Shown: positions 24,059 to 31,665, numbered from the stretch's first letter. The stretch: DNA of 40,607 bases from Bacteroidota bacterium (GCA_023418315.1 JAEZZY010000062.1:1-40607); one strand, 5' to 3'. The notes: a model not told the origin generated them from the letters alone. A program made the numbers and translations.

Positions 24059-24511
24059 ATGAAAAAATTGGTTACAGCCCTGCTGGTTCTGTCGTTTTTC
24101 ACACTTTCCGTAGGGGCGCAAGAAGGAAAACTGTACGGTAAAAAATTCAATTCCCAATCGGCAATTTCCGTACAAGAACTGCAAGATGAAATGGGCGATA
24201 AAGATGAAATGCCCGTGGTGGTAAGCGGCGTGATAGAAGAAGTATGTCAGGTAGCCGGCTGCTGGATAAGGCTGCAAAACGAAGACGGCGAAAGCCTGTT
24301 CGTAAAAATCAAAGACCATGAATTTGCCGTACCAAAAGATATGAGCGGGCATAAAGCCATTGTGAAAGGAACCGCTATGAAGAAGACCGTATCAGTAGAA
24401 GAGCTGCAACATTATGCGGAAGACGGCGGAAAATCCGAAGAAGAAATTGCTGCCATTACCGAACCCAAAACCGAAATACGCATCAGCGCTACGGCTATGG
24501 TGATCGAATAA
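24059..24511 (+). CDS. DUF4920 domain-containing secreted protein
   Basis: The 150-residue protein has a cleavable signal peptide (MKKLVTALLVLSFFTLSVGA, cleavage before QEGK). The mature part is a small beta-rich domain with VVSGVIEEVCQVAGCWIRLQ, whose two Cys and Trp resemble DUF4920 (an OB-like fold), and GHKAIVKGTAMKKTVSVEEL. The function is unknown; location is the periplasm. It lies 19 bp after hldD, so it may be cotranscribed, and a strong terminator follows. Confidence 0.85.
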   Translation: MKKLVTALLVLSFFTLSVGAQEGKLYGKKFNSQSAISVQELQDEMGDKDEMPVVVSGVIEEVCQVAGCWIRLQNEDGESLFVKIKDHEFAVPKDMSGHKAIVKGTAMKKTVSVEELQHYAEDGGKSEEEIAAITEPKTEIRISATAMVIE

Positions 24512-24543
24512 AAACCACATGCTTATAGGCATTATCCTAAATG

Positions 24544-24578
24544 AAAATCCCAAAGACCTTCGTCCTTGGGATTTTTTA
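24544..24578. terminator. Rho-independent terminator, probably bidirectional
   Basis: AAAATCCCAA-x-GAC and GTC-x-TTGGGATTTT arms (24544-24557 and 24562-24575) pair with one mismatch around a CTTC loop. A-runs and T-runs lie on either side. It separates the convergent DUF4920 and hppD genes. Confidence 0.85.
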
Positions 24579-24611
24579 TGGGGGTTTGAAATTTGCTTTT
24601 GGAAATTCCTC

Positions 24612-25745
24612 CTACAAGTTTCCTCTTTTCGCTTGTTCTCTTTCGATGCTTTCAAACAAAGCTTTAAAATTGCCTGCACCAAAGCTCTGCGCTCCGTGTC
24701 GTTCAATGATTTCAAAGAACAGAGTAGGACGGTCTTCTACGGGTTTGGTAAAGATTTGCAGCAAATAGCCTTCTTCATCTCTATCCACCAAAATGCCTAA
24801 GCCTTGTAGTTTTTTGATGTCTTCATCTATGGAGCCTACGCGTTCGGGCAGCATTTCATAATATGCATCCGGCGGGGCGCTCAAAAACTCCACACCGCGT
24901 GCTTTTAGTTCGGTTACGGTTTTCACGATGTCTTTGGTGGCAACGGCTATATGTTGCACGCCTTCGCCTTCGTAGAAATCCAGGTATTCTTCTATCTGTG
25001 ATTTTTTCTTTCCTTCCGCCGGTTCATTGATGGGGAACTTGGCATAGCCGTTTCCGTTTGCCATCACTTTACTCATCAGTGCTGAGTATTCGGTATTGAT
25101 TTGTTTGTCGTCAAAGGATAGGATGTTCACAAATCCCATCACTTCTTCGTACCATTTTACGGTAGGCAGCATACGGTTCCAGCCTACATTTCCTACACAA
25201 TGATCTACATACAATAAGCCGCAATCGGTAGGATTATAGGCGCTTTCCCATTTTTCATAACCCGGCATGAAGGCGCCTTTGTAGTTTTTGCGTTCTATAA
25301 ACATGTGCACGGTTTCGCCATAGGTATAGATACCGCTCATGCGCACTTCGCCATTGTCGTCTTTCAGCGTAATCGGCTCCTGATAAGGTTTTCCGCCGCG
25401 CTTTGTGGTTTCTTCAAATGCGCTATAGGCATCATCCACCCAAAGAGCCAATATCTTTACGCCATCGCCGTGTTTCTTCACATGCTCGGAAATGGGATGA
25501 TCGGATTTTAACGCCGTGGTGAGTACCAAACGGATTTTTCCTTGTTGCAGCACATAAGACGCTCTGTCGCGCACACCGGTTTCAGGGCCTGCATAGGCTA
25601 CCGATTGGAAGCCGAACGCCGTTTTGTAAAAATGCGCCGACTGCTTGGCATTGCCGCAATAAAACTCGATATAGTCCGTACCGTTTATCGGTAAAAAATT
25701 TTCTGCTTTTGCTATTTTCTCAGCAAAACTTAATGTTTCCGCCAT
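24612..25745 (-). CDS. hppD: 4-hydroxyphenylpyruvate dioxygenase
   Basis: The 377-residue protein has two vicinal-oxygen-chelate halves. The Fe(II) ligands are the His in LYVDHCVGNVG, the His in GVQHIAVATKDI and the Glu in LFFEIIERHGA. FGAGNFKALFESIEREQAKRG is the typical C-terminal helix pattern that covers the active site, given here for recognition only in part. The enzyme turns 4-hydroxyphenylpyruvate into homogentisate in tyrosine breakdown. No homogentisate dioxygenase gene is adjacent in the window. The gene stands alone, with a long non-coding stretch upstream. The ATG at 25745 fits the family's N-terminus. Confidence 0.96.
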   Translation of the reverse strand: MAETLSFAEKIAKAENFLPINGTDYIEFYCGNAKQSAHFYKTAFGFQSVAYAGPETGVRDRASYVLQQGKIRLVLTTALKSDHPISEHVKKHGDGVKILALWVDDAYSAFEETTKRGGKPYQEPITLKDDNGEVRMSGIYTYGETVHMFIERKNYKGAFMPGYEKWESAYNPTDCGLLYVDHCVGNVGWNRMLPTVKWYEEVMGFVNILSFDDKQINTEYSALMSKVMANGNGYAKFPINEPAEGKKKSQIEEYLDFYEGEGVQHIAVATKDIVKTVTELKARGVEFLSAPPDAYYEMLPERVGSIDEDIKKLQGLGILVDRDEEGYLLQIFTKPVEDRPTLFFEIIERHGAQSFGAGNFKALFESIEREQAKRGNL

Positions 25746-25980
25746 TTTTTAAAATTTTGAATGTTGAATATTGAAAGATGGTTTCACCTTCTCCTCTTTG
25801 GAATTTGAAATCTGTAATTTGGAATTTTTCAAAACCTCACCAAGCCGCCATGATGATTGTTCGCAAAAGGTATCTGTTCATAAGGATAAATATAGGGCAA
25901 ATTTAGCGGATTAATCTACAATTGTAAATTAAAAACCCGACTGCATTGCCTATGAAAGACTGAATTTACATTCTGTAAAT
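25746..25980. other. Non-coding region upstream of hppD with short-period AT-rich repeats
   Basis: No open frame with protein-like composition is seen. Close to hppD, TTGAAT-like words recur (25756-25775), and 25797-25830 carries two TTTGGAATTT words. The hppD promoter should lie here, but no exact TAnnTTTG box at a sensible distance was found; TACCTTTTG (one T too many) occurs on the minus strand near 25865-25873. Confidence 0.5.
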
Positions 25981-26108
25981 TTTATTCGCTCATAGATAAC
26001 ACGGATTAGCACAGATATTATTTATGTAGCACATCTGTGTACATCTGTGCTATCTGTGAGCGCTATTATTCTCCCGCAGATAGCATGGATTATCGCAGAT
26101 ATTAGGGT
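25981..26108. repeat. Palindromic dispersed repeat, copy A (~128 bp)
   Basis: A left arm beginning GCTCATAGATAACACGG (from ~25988) pairs with a right arm ending GCTATCTGTGAGC (~26061); about three quarters of 29 positions pair. The right arm holds three ATCTGTG words spaced 9-10 bp. The tail (26062-26108) carries GATAGCATGGATTATCGCAG and ends ATTAGGGT. Copy B at 27615-27741 matches it over the whole length in the same orientation. Similar CAGAT/ATCTG palindromes are widespread in Bacteroidota genomes (recalled, not searched). Confidence 0.85.
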
Positions 26109-26138
26109 TTTAATAGAATTTTATTCTTTCCTTGAACG

Positions 26139-26246
26139 ATGAAATCAGCATTTACTTTCTCCTTTACACTCTGCCATTTTTTTTTATCTATTTGCGATTT
26201 ACCTAAAGGCTTATTAAATTTGACTCACATTTTCTACCGGTTATAA
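26139..26246 (+). pseudogene. Possible signal-peptide remnant of a broken secreted-protein gene
   Basis: A 35-codon frame starts MKSAFTFSFTLCHFFLSICD, which looks like an export signal, and stops at 26244. It contains a run of nine T (26177-26185) and is out of frame with the sorting-domain fragment that follows at 26254. Together they could be the two ends of an eroded T9SS substrate gene, but this may also be chance in AT-rich DNA. Confidence 0.25.
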
Positions 26247-26253
26247 AGAATAA

Positions 26254-26580
26254 TATATCCGCAATCTATACACGCCAACCATTTCTTTAACTACTAAAAA
26301 ATTAAAAAATACTACAGTGCAATACCGCCCTGCCAAGGCATCCGCTACCCAACGAATCAGGCAGCTTACACTGTCTCCTAATCCGGTGGGCGGCGAACTT
26401 ACCGTAAACGGGATTGATGAGCTGGGAGAGTACGTTATACTTGACATAACCGGCAAACTGATTCAACGGGGCAGCGTGCGGGCAAACCGCCTTCCTGTTG
26501 GCTCGCTTGTTCCCGGTAACTATATCCTGGAGTTTCGTCAGGGCAAAGCCGCCTATCATTTCACCTTTGTAAAAGAATAA
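26254..26580 (+). pseudogene. Orphan T9SS type A sorting-domain fragment
   Basis: The frame is open from 26254 but has no ATG; the first usable start is GTG at 26317 (87 residues). From ~residue 17 it is a complete T9SS C-terminal sorting domain: LTLSPNPVGGELTV, YVILDITGKLIQRG, RLPVGSLVPGNYILEF and a basic or amphipathic end FTFVKE. There is no signal peptide and no passenger domain, so it cannot be exported on its own. It ends 2 bp before the ATG of a complete T9SS protein. It is most likely the 3' remnant of a deleted gene lying inside a repeat-flanked cassette. Confidence 0.65.
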
Positions 26581-26582
26581 GC

Positions 26583-27611
26583 ATGAAATACATTCTCCTG
26601 ATTTTTATAAGCCTTACCCTCGCCACAGGCGAGGGTAAGGCCCAGATAGGCAGCCATGTACCCCAATATGCCGCTTATTACCACCGTCTGAACACGGCAT
26701 GGGACAGCACTTATTCAAACTGGGATGGTTATGGTGGGGCAATTATCGCTACAAAAAAAACTGTAAACTCCTACCTCTATCCTGCTGGCAGTTTTGCCGC
26801 TCCGGCTGGCTGGATTACCCATATCTATGTAGCCGGTAATAATCCTACAAATTTCTATCCTGGGAAGGAATATTATGAGCCGGTGGCTCTCTGTATGGGA
26901 TATACTGCGCTTCCTAATTTTGACACCCTCGAGATTAATGCAGTACAGGATACAGCCGCAGCAAAGGCTATGCTATACGGGCTGCAACGGGTAGCGATTA
27001 CGGACAGCCTGCGTTGCATAGATTCCGCCACCATGCCGCAGCCCCTGGCTACTGATAAATATCCGCCGCATAACGATGGCATGTGGGTGAAGATAAAATT
27101 GGACAACCCCTTTCTGTATGACCCTTCAAAAAACTTAGTGGTAGCTGGCGATATCAATATAACCTACGGCGAGGGGGGAATAGAAGGCCGTTTAGGAGGA
27201 GCACGAGTAACACTTGATTCTGCATCCGATTATTATGGCGGACTAATGCCGTTGCTGCATAACTATGCCCTTGTCCTCACACGAGATACCGCCACAGGCA
27301 GGACCAGCGGGCTTACCATACAAAAAGAATACATGGATCTCGGTTTTGATATAGAGCCGTTGTCGGTATCGGAGTTGTATGAACTACAGCAAGGCTACAA
27401 GGCTTATCCCAACCCTACACGAGGGCTGCTCACGGTGGATAAGGCAACAACGGTAGGGACTTATGAGGTGTATGACCTTATGGGCAGGCGGGTACTGCGG
27501 GGATGGTCGGCTACTGCCGTCATACAGGTAGATGCGTTGCCCGCGGGTATGTACCTGCTACGTTTTGTACAGGAGGGTATTCCCCGGCAACTACGGTTTA
27601 TGAAGGAGTAA
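26583..27611 (+). CDS. Secreted protein with T9SS type A sorting domain, unknown passenger
   Basis: The 342-residue protein has a signal peptide (MKYILLIFISLTLATGEGKA, probable cleavage after Ala-20). A ~245-residue passenger follows with many aromatic and Asn/Gly residues, likely beta-rich, whose family I do not recognise (for example GWITHIYVAGNNPTNFYPG). A T9SS sorting domain spans ~268-342: YKAYPNPTRGLLTVDKA, YEVYDLMGRRVLRG, LPAGMYLLRFV, ending LRFMKE. It is expected to be exported by Sec, then by the type IX system, and attached to or released from the cell surface. The gene directly follows an orphan sorting domain and contains a perfect hairpin within the signal-peptide codons. Confidence 0.85.
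   Translation: MKYILLIFISLTLATGEGKAQIGSHVPQYAAYYHRLNTAWDSTYSNWDGYGGAIIATKKTVNSYLYPAGSFAAPAGWITHIYVAGNNPTNFYPGKEYYEPVALCMGYTALPNFDTLEINAVQDTAAAKAMLYGLQRVAITDSLRCIDSATMPQPLATDKYPPHNDGMWVKIKLDNPFLYDPSKNLVVAGDINITYGEGGIEGRLGGARVTLDSASDYYGGLMPLLHNYALVLTRDTATGRTSGLTIQKEYMDLGFDIEPLSVSELYELQQGYKAYPNPTRGLLTVDKATTVGTYEVYDLMGRRVLRGWSATAVIQVDALPAGMYLLRFVQEGIPRQLRFMKE
26611..26641 (+). repeat. Perfect 14-bp inverted repeat inside the signal-peptide coding region
   Basis: Arms 26611-26624 (GCCTTACCCTCGCC) and 26628-26641 (GGCGAGGGTAAGGC) pair perfectly around the loop ACA. It starts 28 nt after the A of the ATG and covers codons 10-20. No T-run follows, so it is not a classical terminator. Confidence 0.9.
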
Positions 27612-27614
27612 AAG

Positions 27615-27818
27615 TTTATTCGCTCACAGATAGCGCGGATTATCGCAGATATTATTGTGTGGCACATCTGTGTACATCTGTGGCATCTGTGAGCGCTATT
27701 ATCCTCCCGCTGATAGCGCGGATTATCGCAGATATTAGGGTGCAGTACATTTATGGCATCTGTGAGATTTGTTTTCTCATAGCATATTCTGCGTATATCT
27801 GCGTCATCTGCGGGAACT
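27615..27818. repeat. Palindromic dispersed repeat, copy B, with an extra arm
   Basis: 27615-27741 is the second copy of the element at 25981-26108, in the same orientation, with left arm GCTCACAGATAGCGCGG and right arm ACATCTGTGGCATCTGTGAG. A further ~77 bp (27742-27818) add a degenerate arm, ATATCTGCGTCATCTGCGGG, that can pair partly with CCCGCTGATAGCGCGGAT. It starts 3 bp after the stop of the T9SS gene and ends before the scpA 3' end, filling the gap between them. Confidence 0.85.
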
Positions 27819-27858
27819 CTATACCGGCTACGGATTTTCAAAAATCAAACGCTCATTT

Positions 27859-28641
27859 CTACAACGCTCCTTCCGTTTTCACTTCTTCTTCCGCTTCTCT
27901 GTGTTCATTCCATTCCAGAATAAAATTATTTCGTCCGGCGCCGATGAGGATGGTAAGGAATTTTTGTTGGATCAACTCCAGCATGGCAAGGAAGGTGAAG
28001 ATGGCATGAATGCGGTTCTGACATTGCGAAAAAACGGTTTCAAAAGCGCTGCGTTTTTCCTGTTGCAGATAATCTACGAGGAAGCTCCGCTGCCCTTCCA
28101 GGCTGTAGTTATATTTCACCACTACGTGTTGCGGTTTTTCATGGCGTTCTTTAAAGCGCTTCATTACTTTCTCAAACGACTGCATGAGCTTGTACATTGT
28201 AACCGTTTGCATCTCGGTTCCTTCCGCATATTCTTCGCCTAAGGCTTCCAGTTCTTTGCGGATATTGCCGCGTTTTTGTTGCAGCAGGCGCTCGGCTTCC
28301 ATCACTATCATTTCTTCCGATGCTTCTTTAAAGCGTTTATACTCCAGTATTTTATCCACCAGCTCTTGCCGCGGGTCTATCTCATTTCCTTGCGCATCCA
28401 CTTCTTTACGCGGCAAAAGCATTTTCGCTTTGATGCGCATGAGCGTGGAGATAAAAAGAATAAACTCGCTCGCCAGCTCTATGTTCAGATGTTCCATCTC
28501 GTGGATATAGGTGAGAAAATCTTTGGTGAGCTGATGAATGGGAATATTGTAAATGTCCAGTTCATCCCTTTCTATAAAGAAAAGGAGAAGGTCGAAAGGA
28601 CCTTCAAATTGCGGGAGTTTTATCTGATATGTTTCAGCCAT
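27859..28641 (-). CDS. scpA: Segregation and condensation protein A
   Basis: The 260-residue protein has the ScpA kleisin layout: an N-terminal SMC-binding part (LPQFEGPFDLLLFFIERDELDIYNIP, of which FEGPFDLLL is diagnostic), EFILFISTLMRIKAKMLLPR, a Glu/Arg-rich middle, and a C-terminal winged-helix part (FTFLAMLELIQQKFL). ScpA links the two heads of SMC and, with ScpB, forms the chromosome-condensing complex. Neither smc nor scpB is present here. It begins 14 bp after the DUF3078 gene on the same strand, probably in one transcript. Confidence 0.95.
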   Translation of the reverse strand: MAETYQIKLPQFEGPFDLLLFFIERDELDIYNIPIHQLTKDFLTYIHEMEHLNIELASEFILFISTLMRIKAKMLLPRKEVDAQGNEIDPRQELVDKILEYKRFKEASEEMIVMEAERLLQQKRGNIRKELEALGEEYAEGTEMQTVTMYKLMQSFEKVMKRFKERHEKPQHVVVKYNYSLEGQRSFLVDYLQQEKRSAFETVFSQCQNRIHAIFTFLAMLELIQQKFLTILIGAGRNNFILEWNEHREAEEEVKTEGAL

Positions 28642-28655
28642 TGAATGGTTTTAGT

Positions 28656-29681
28656 TTAGAAACGGTATTCCAGTCCTATAGACAGCAATTGTTTGATCTG
28701 CCACCAGCCAAAGCCCATGCCGGGTTCTTCTTTCTTCACGGTGGCGCCAGTGTTGGTATCCTGATAGGTATCGGCATAGGGCAGGTCGTTGTCATAGATA
28801 GTGGTTACGCCGATGGTTACGCCCATGTATTTATTGAGTTTGTAGGAAAAGAAATTATCCCAGAGAATATCGACATTTCCCGGATTGTCTTTTTTCACTA
28901 CGTTGCCGGCGGCATCTTTATGGTCTTTTGCAAGGTAGTTGGCATAAAGATCCAATCGGGTTTTGAACAATAGTTTCTTATCAATTTCCGTCTGATACCT
29001 GCCGGAGAAATAAGCGCCCAGCTCGAAGCGGGAAGTTTTGCCAAACTCGATACCGAATGCGCCTTCGGGCACACGGGTGGTAAAGTACGAATCCGCAAAA
29101 GTGAAACGCGCCGCCACCGGTGAAAAGAACAGGCTGTAGTGAGTTCCTTCGCGATATTCGATACCTAATGCCAGGGTGAGGTATGCGGGAGAAAACCGGT
29201 CGGATGTAGGCACGTTTTTCCAGTCGGGAAGCGTATAGTCATATCCTTGGGTAAACTGTGTACGGAAGTTGAGCAATCCGGATAAATACAGTTTTCCTTT
29301 TTCATCAAGCTGATAGCCATATTTGGAGGTAAAATCAAAACGGTCGTCAATCTTGCGCGGAACAAACTGGTTGGAATAAGCATACATCAATCCGTAGGTC
29401 ATATCCAGGTTGTTGGTCCAGATATGCTTGTGCCAGATGCGGTTCAGATAGCCGGAGAAAGTGCCGTTCACCGTCAGGGAAAGCACCTCACCACCCGCAG
29501 CCCAGTTGTGCAGAAAAGCCTGATTAAGCCCTATAGCGCCCACTCCTCCGTACACCCAGGCAACGGTATCTTTCCCTTCTACGGTCAGTTTCTTTTTAAT
29601 ATCATCCGTTCCTTCTACTTGTGCAAGCACAGGGAGGGTGCAAACGGCAGCAGCCAGGGCAAAAAATAATTTTCTCAGCAT
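28656..29681 (-). CDS. DUF3078 domain-containing outer-membrane-type protein
   Basis: The 341-residue protein has a signal peptide (MLRKLFFALAAAVCTLPVLA, cleavage before QVEG). The rest is a DUF3078-type beta-rich chain: GLNQAFLHNWAAGGE near the start, repeated strands such as HIWTNNLDMTYGLMY, and a closing strand IGLEYRF ending in Phe, typical of outer-membrane barrels. DUF3078 is a Bacteroidota family with no proven function, often regarded as an outer-membrane protein. It precedes scpA by 14 bp. Upstream lies a 263-bp gap with two DnaA-box-like words. Confidence 0.88.
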   Translation of the reverse strand: MLRKLFFALAAAVCTLPVLAQVEGTDDIKKKLTVEGKDTVAWVYGGVGAIGLNQAFLHNWAAGGEVLSLTVNGTFSGYLNRIWHKHIWTNNLDMTYGLMYAYSNQFVPRKIDDRFDFTSKYGYQLDEKGKLYLSGLLNFRTQFTQGYDYTLPDWKNVPTSDRFSPAYLTLALGIEYREGTHYSLFFSPVAARFTFADSYFTTRVPEGAFGIEFGKTSRFELGAYFSGRYQTEIDKKLLFKTRLDLYANYLAKDHKDAAGNVVKKDNPGNVDILWDNFFSYKLNKYMGVTIGVTTIYDNDLPYADTYQDTNTGATVKKEEPGMGFGWWQIKQLLSIGLEYRF

Positions 29682-29771
29682 TATACTATGTCTTTGGTTA
29701 ATGAATTTGGCGGCAAATTAGGCAAAACATTTTTTTAGCCGTTCTTTCCTGCCGGCTTAGTTATTCTTCTT

Positions 29772-29789
29772 TGTGGAAAATGTGGATAA
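29772..29789 (-). other. Two adjacent DnaA-box-like sequences
   Basis: TGTGGAAAA (29772-29780) and TGTGGATAA (29781-29789) are the reverse complements of TTTTCCACA and TTATCCACA; the second is the exact DnaA box consensus. They touch end to end in the 263-bp gap between the divergent DUF3078 and nadC genes. The rest of the gap (29682-29944) shows AT-rich DNA but no further exact box and no gene. Confidence 0.5.
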
Positions 29790-29932
29790 CCGTCTAGCGC
29801 CGACCTTTAATTAACCAAAATAGCAGTTTGTTTATTAGGACACAATCCCTATGGAAGCAGGGAAAAATGCAGTTGTGGTTTTTAAACTTTTTCCCGGAGG
29901 TAAATACCCTCTACAGGTAGCCGCAAACCTTT

Positions 29933-29940
29933 TATCTTTG
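29933..29940 (+). promoter_or_regulatory. nadC -7 promoter element directly before the start codon
   Basis: TATCTTTG matches TAnnTTTG and ends 4 nt before the ATG at 29945. Transcription from it should begin at or next to the start codon, giving a leaderless mRNA. No -33 TTG was found. Confidence 0.5.
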
Positions 29941-29944
29941 AGGC

Positions 29945-30784
29945 ATGACTACGCACCAATTCATAGAAGCCGCGCTGAAGGAAGATGTGGGAGCAGGCGA
30001 TTTTTCCACCCTATCCTGCATTGATGCGGAGGCAAGAGGGAAAGCGGTATTAAAGGTAAAGGAAGACGGCATCCTCGCCGGCGTACAACTGGCCAAGGAT
30101 ATTTTTCATCATTTAGAACCCGAAGCCGCCTTCGAGGTATTTATAAATGACGGCGCAAGCATCCGCAAAGGAGATATTGCTTTTGAAGTAACGGCAGGCG
30201 TGCATACCATTCTCAAAGCCGAGCGGCTGAGCCTCAATTGTATGCAGCGCATGAGCGGCATCGCCACCCTCACGCATCGTTTTGTAGAAAAAATAAAAGA
30301 ATATCCCGCCAAGATATTGGATACCAGAAAAACCACTCCGCTTTTTCGCCATTTTGAAAAAGAAGCGGTGCGCATGGGCGGCGGGCACAATCACCGCATG
30401 GGGCTATATGATATGGTCATGCTGAAGGATAATCATATTGACTACTGCGGAGGAATCGAAAAAGCCATTCTAAAAACAAATGAATACCTAAGCACTCACC
30501 AACTGCCCCTTGCCATAGAAATAGAAACCAGAAGCCTGGACGATGTGAAACGGGTGCTTGCCACCGGAAAGGTGCAACGCATCATGCTGGATAACTTTAC
30601 GCCCGAAACCCTGGCAGAAGCCGTAGCGCTCATCGGGCGGCAATATGAAACCGAAGCCTCCGGAGGAATCCATTTGGGAAATGTCGTTTCTTACGCACAA
30701 ACCGGAGTGGATTTTATCTCCGCCGGTGCCATCATTCACCATGCGGTAAGTATGGATCTGAGCCTGAAGGCACACACAGTATAA
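29945..30784 (+). CDS. nadC: Nicotinate-nucleotide diphosphorylase (quinolinate phosphoribosyltransferase)
   Basis: The 279-residue enzyme has the complete NadC motif set: EDVGAGDFST near the N-terminus, LNCMQRMSGIAT, ILDTRKTTP, RMGGGHNHRMGLYDMVMLKDNH, the strand IEIETRSLDD, IMLDNFTPE, and EASGGI with VDFISAGAI. It joins quinolinate and PRPP to nicotinate mononucleotide with loss of CO2, in the cytoplasm. Quinolinate could come from 3-hydroxyanthranilate (dioxygenase at 22107) or from aspartate via NadAB, which are not in view. It lies 2 bp before a lipid kinase gene and forms an operon with it. Confidence 0.97.
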   Translation: MTTHQFIEAALKEDVGAGDFSTLSCIDAEARGKAVLKVKEDGILAGVQLAKDIFHHLEPEAAFEVFINDGASIRKGDIAFEVTAGVHTILKAERLSLNCMQRMSGIATLTHRFVEKIKEYPAKILDTRKTTPLFRHFEKEAVRMGGGHNHRMGLYDMVMLKDNHIDYCGGIEKAILKTNEYLSTHQLPLAIEIETRSLDDVKRVLATGKVQRIMLDNFTPETLAEAVALIGRQYETEASGGIHLGNVVSYAQTGVDFISAGAIIHHAVSMDLSLKAHTV

Positions 30785-30786
30785 CG

Positions 30787-31656
30787 ATGAAGCAGCTTGT
30801 CTTTCTAATCAATAAACGGTCCGGCGTGGATCGTATAAAAGCCCTAAGCGGCAGTATCGAAAAACTACTGGACAAGACACAATACACCTACGAAATTTAC
30901 GATACCGAATATGAAAAACACGGAACGGAGCTTGCCAGGAAAGCCGCTCTGCAAGGAGCATACGGCGTGATAGCCGTAGGCGGCGACGGCTCTGTAAACG
31001 ATGTGGTGAACGGATTGAAAGGCAGCACTACCCTACTCGGCATTCTTCCTAAAGGCTCCGGCAACGGCATGGCACGCAGCCTAAATATCCCGCTTTCCGT
31101 AGAAAAAGCCATCGCCGTCATCAATAAAAACAAGATTGCGGAGATAGATGTAGCTTATGCGAATGAACATGCTTTTATCAGCAATGCAGGCGTTGGTTTT
31201 GATGCGCTCATTATTGATCAATTCCGGCACAGCGCACGAAGGGGTTTTGCTTCCTATTGTACCCTCATTACCCGGTCTATTTTTTCCTATAAAGACCCCG
31301 AATGGCGTATTCTTGTGGATGGAAAAGAATACAAGCAAAAAGCATTTTTCATCAATATAGCCAACGGAAAACAATTGGGTTATGATTTTGTGATTGCAGC
31401 TAATGCCGATTACACCGACGGGCTGCTGGAGGTTACGATTGTCGGCAAATTTCCCAAGCTGATGGGTGCATGGCTGGCACTAAGAATGAGGAGGAACACC
31501 TTGCACAAAAGTAAGTATGTGCGCACGATGCAGGCAAAAGAAGTGATAGTGGAAGCACCGCATCTTACGCGGTTACAAACCGATGGAGACCCGCATTCCG
31601 CAAACGGAAAAGTATATTTCAGAATAGAAGGAAAGCAAAAAATATTTGTGCCCTGA
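30787..31656 (+). CDS. Diacylglycerol/lipid kinase family protein (YegS/DagK type)
   Basis: The 289-residue protein has the DAGK catalytic motifs: the N-terminal VFLINKRSG, the nucleotide-binding VAVGGDGSVNDVVNG-type segment (GGDGSVNDV seen), the GILPKGSGNGMARSL loop, FISNAGVGFDA, and the C-terminal TRLQTDGD, with Asp for metal. It phosphorylates diacylglycerol, sphingoid bases or related lipids at the membrane face; the substrate is not decidable here. It starts 2 bp after nadC, so they are cotranscribed, though no metabolic link is apparent. It converges on the FkbM gene with a 9-bp gap. Confidence 0.92.
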   Translation: MKQLVFLINKRSGVDRIKALSGSIEKLLDKTQYTYEIYDTEYEKHGTELARKAALQGAYGVIAVGGDGSVNDVVNGLKGSTTLLGILPKGSGNGMARSLNIPLSVEKAIAVINKNKIAEIDVAYANEHAFISNAGVGFDALIIDQFRHSARRGFASYCTLITRSIFSYKDPEWRILVDGKEYKQKAFFINIANGKQLGYDFVIAANADYTDGLLEVTIVGKFPKLMGAWLALRMRRNTLHKSKYVRTMQAKEVIVEAPHLTRLQTDGDPHSANGKVYFRIEGKQKIFVP

Positions 31657-31665
31657 GGCTTTCCC

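Noticed and set aside
29682..29944. Replication origin
   Set aside because: Only two DnaA-box-like words were found, no box cluster or clear unwinding element, and dnaA is not nearby; kept as a lower-grade finding about DnaA boxes only.
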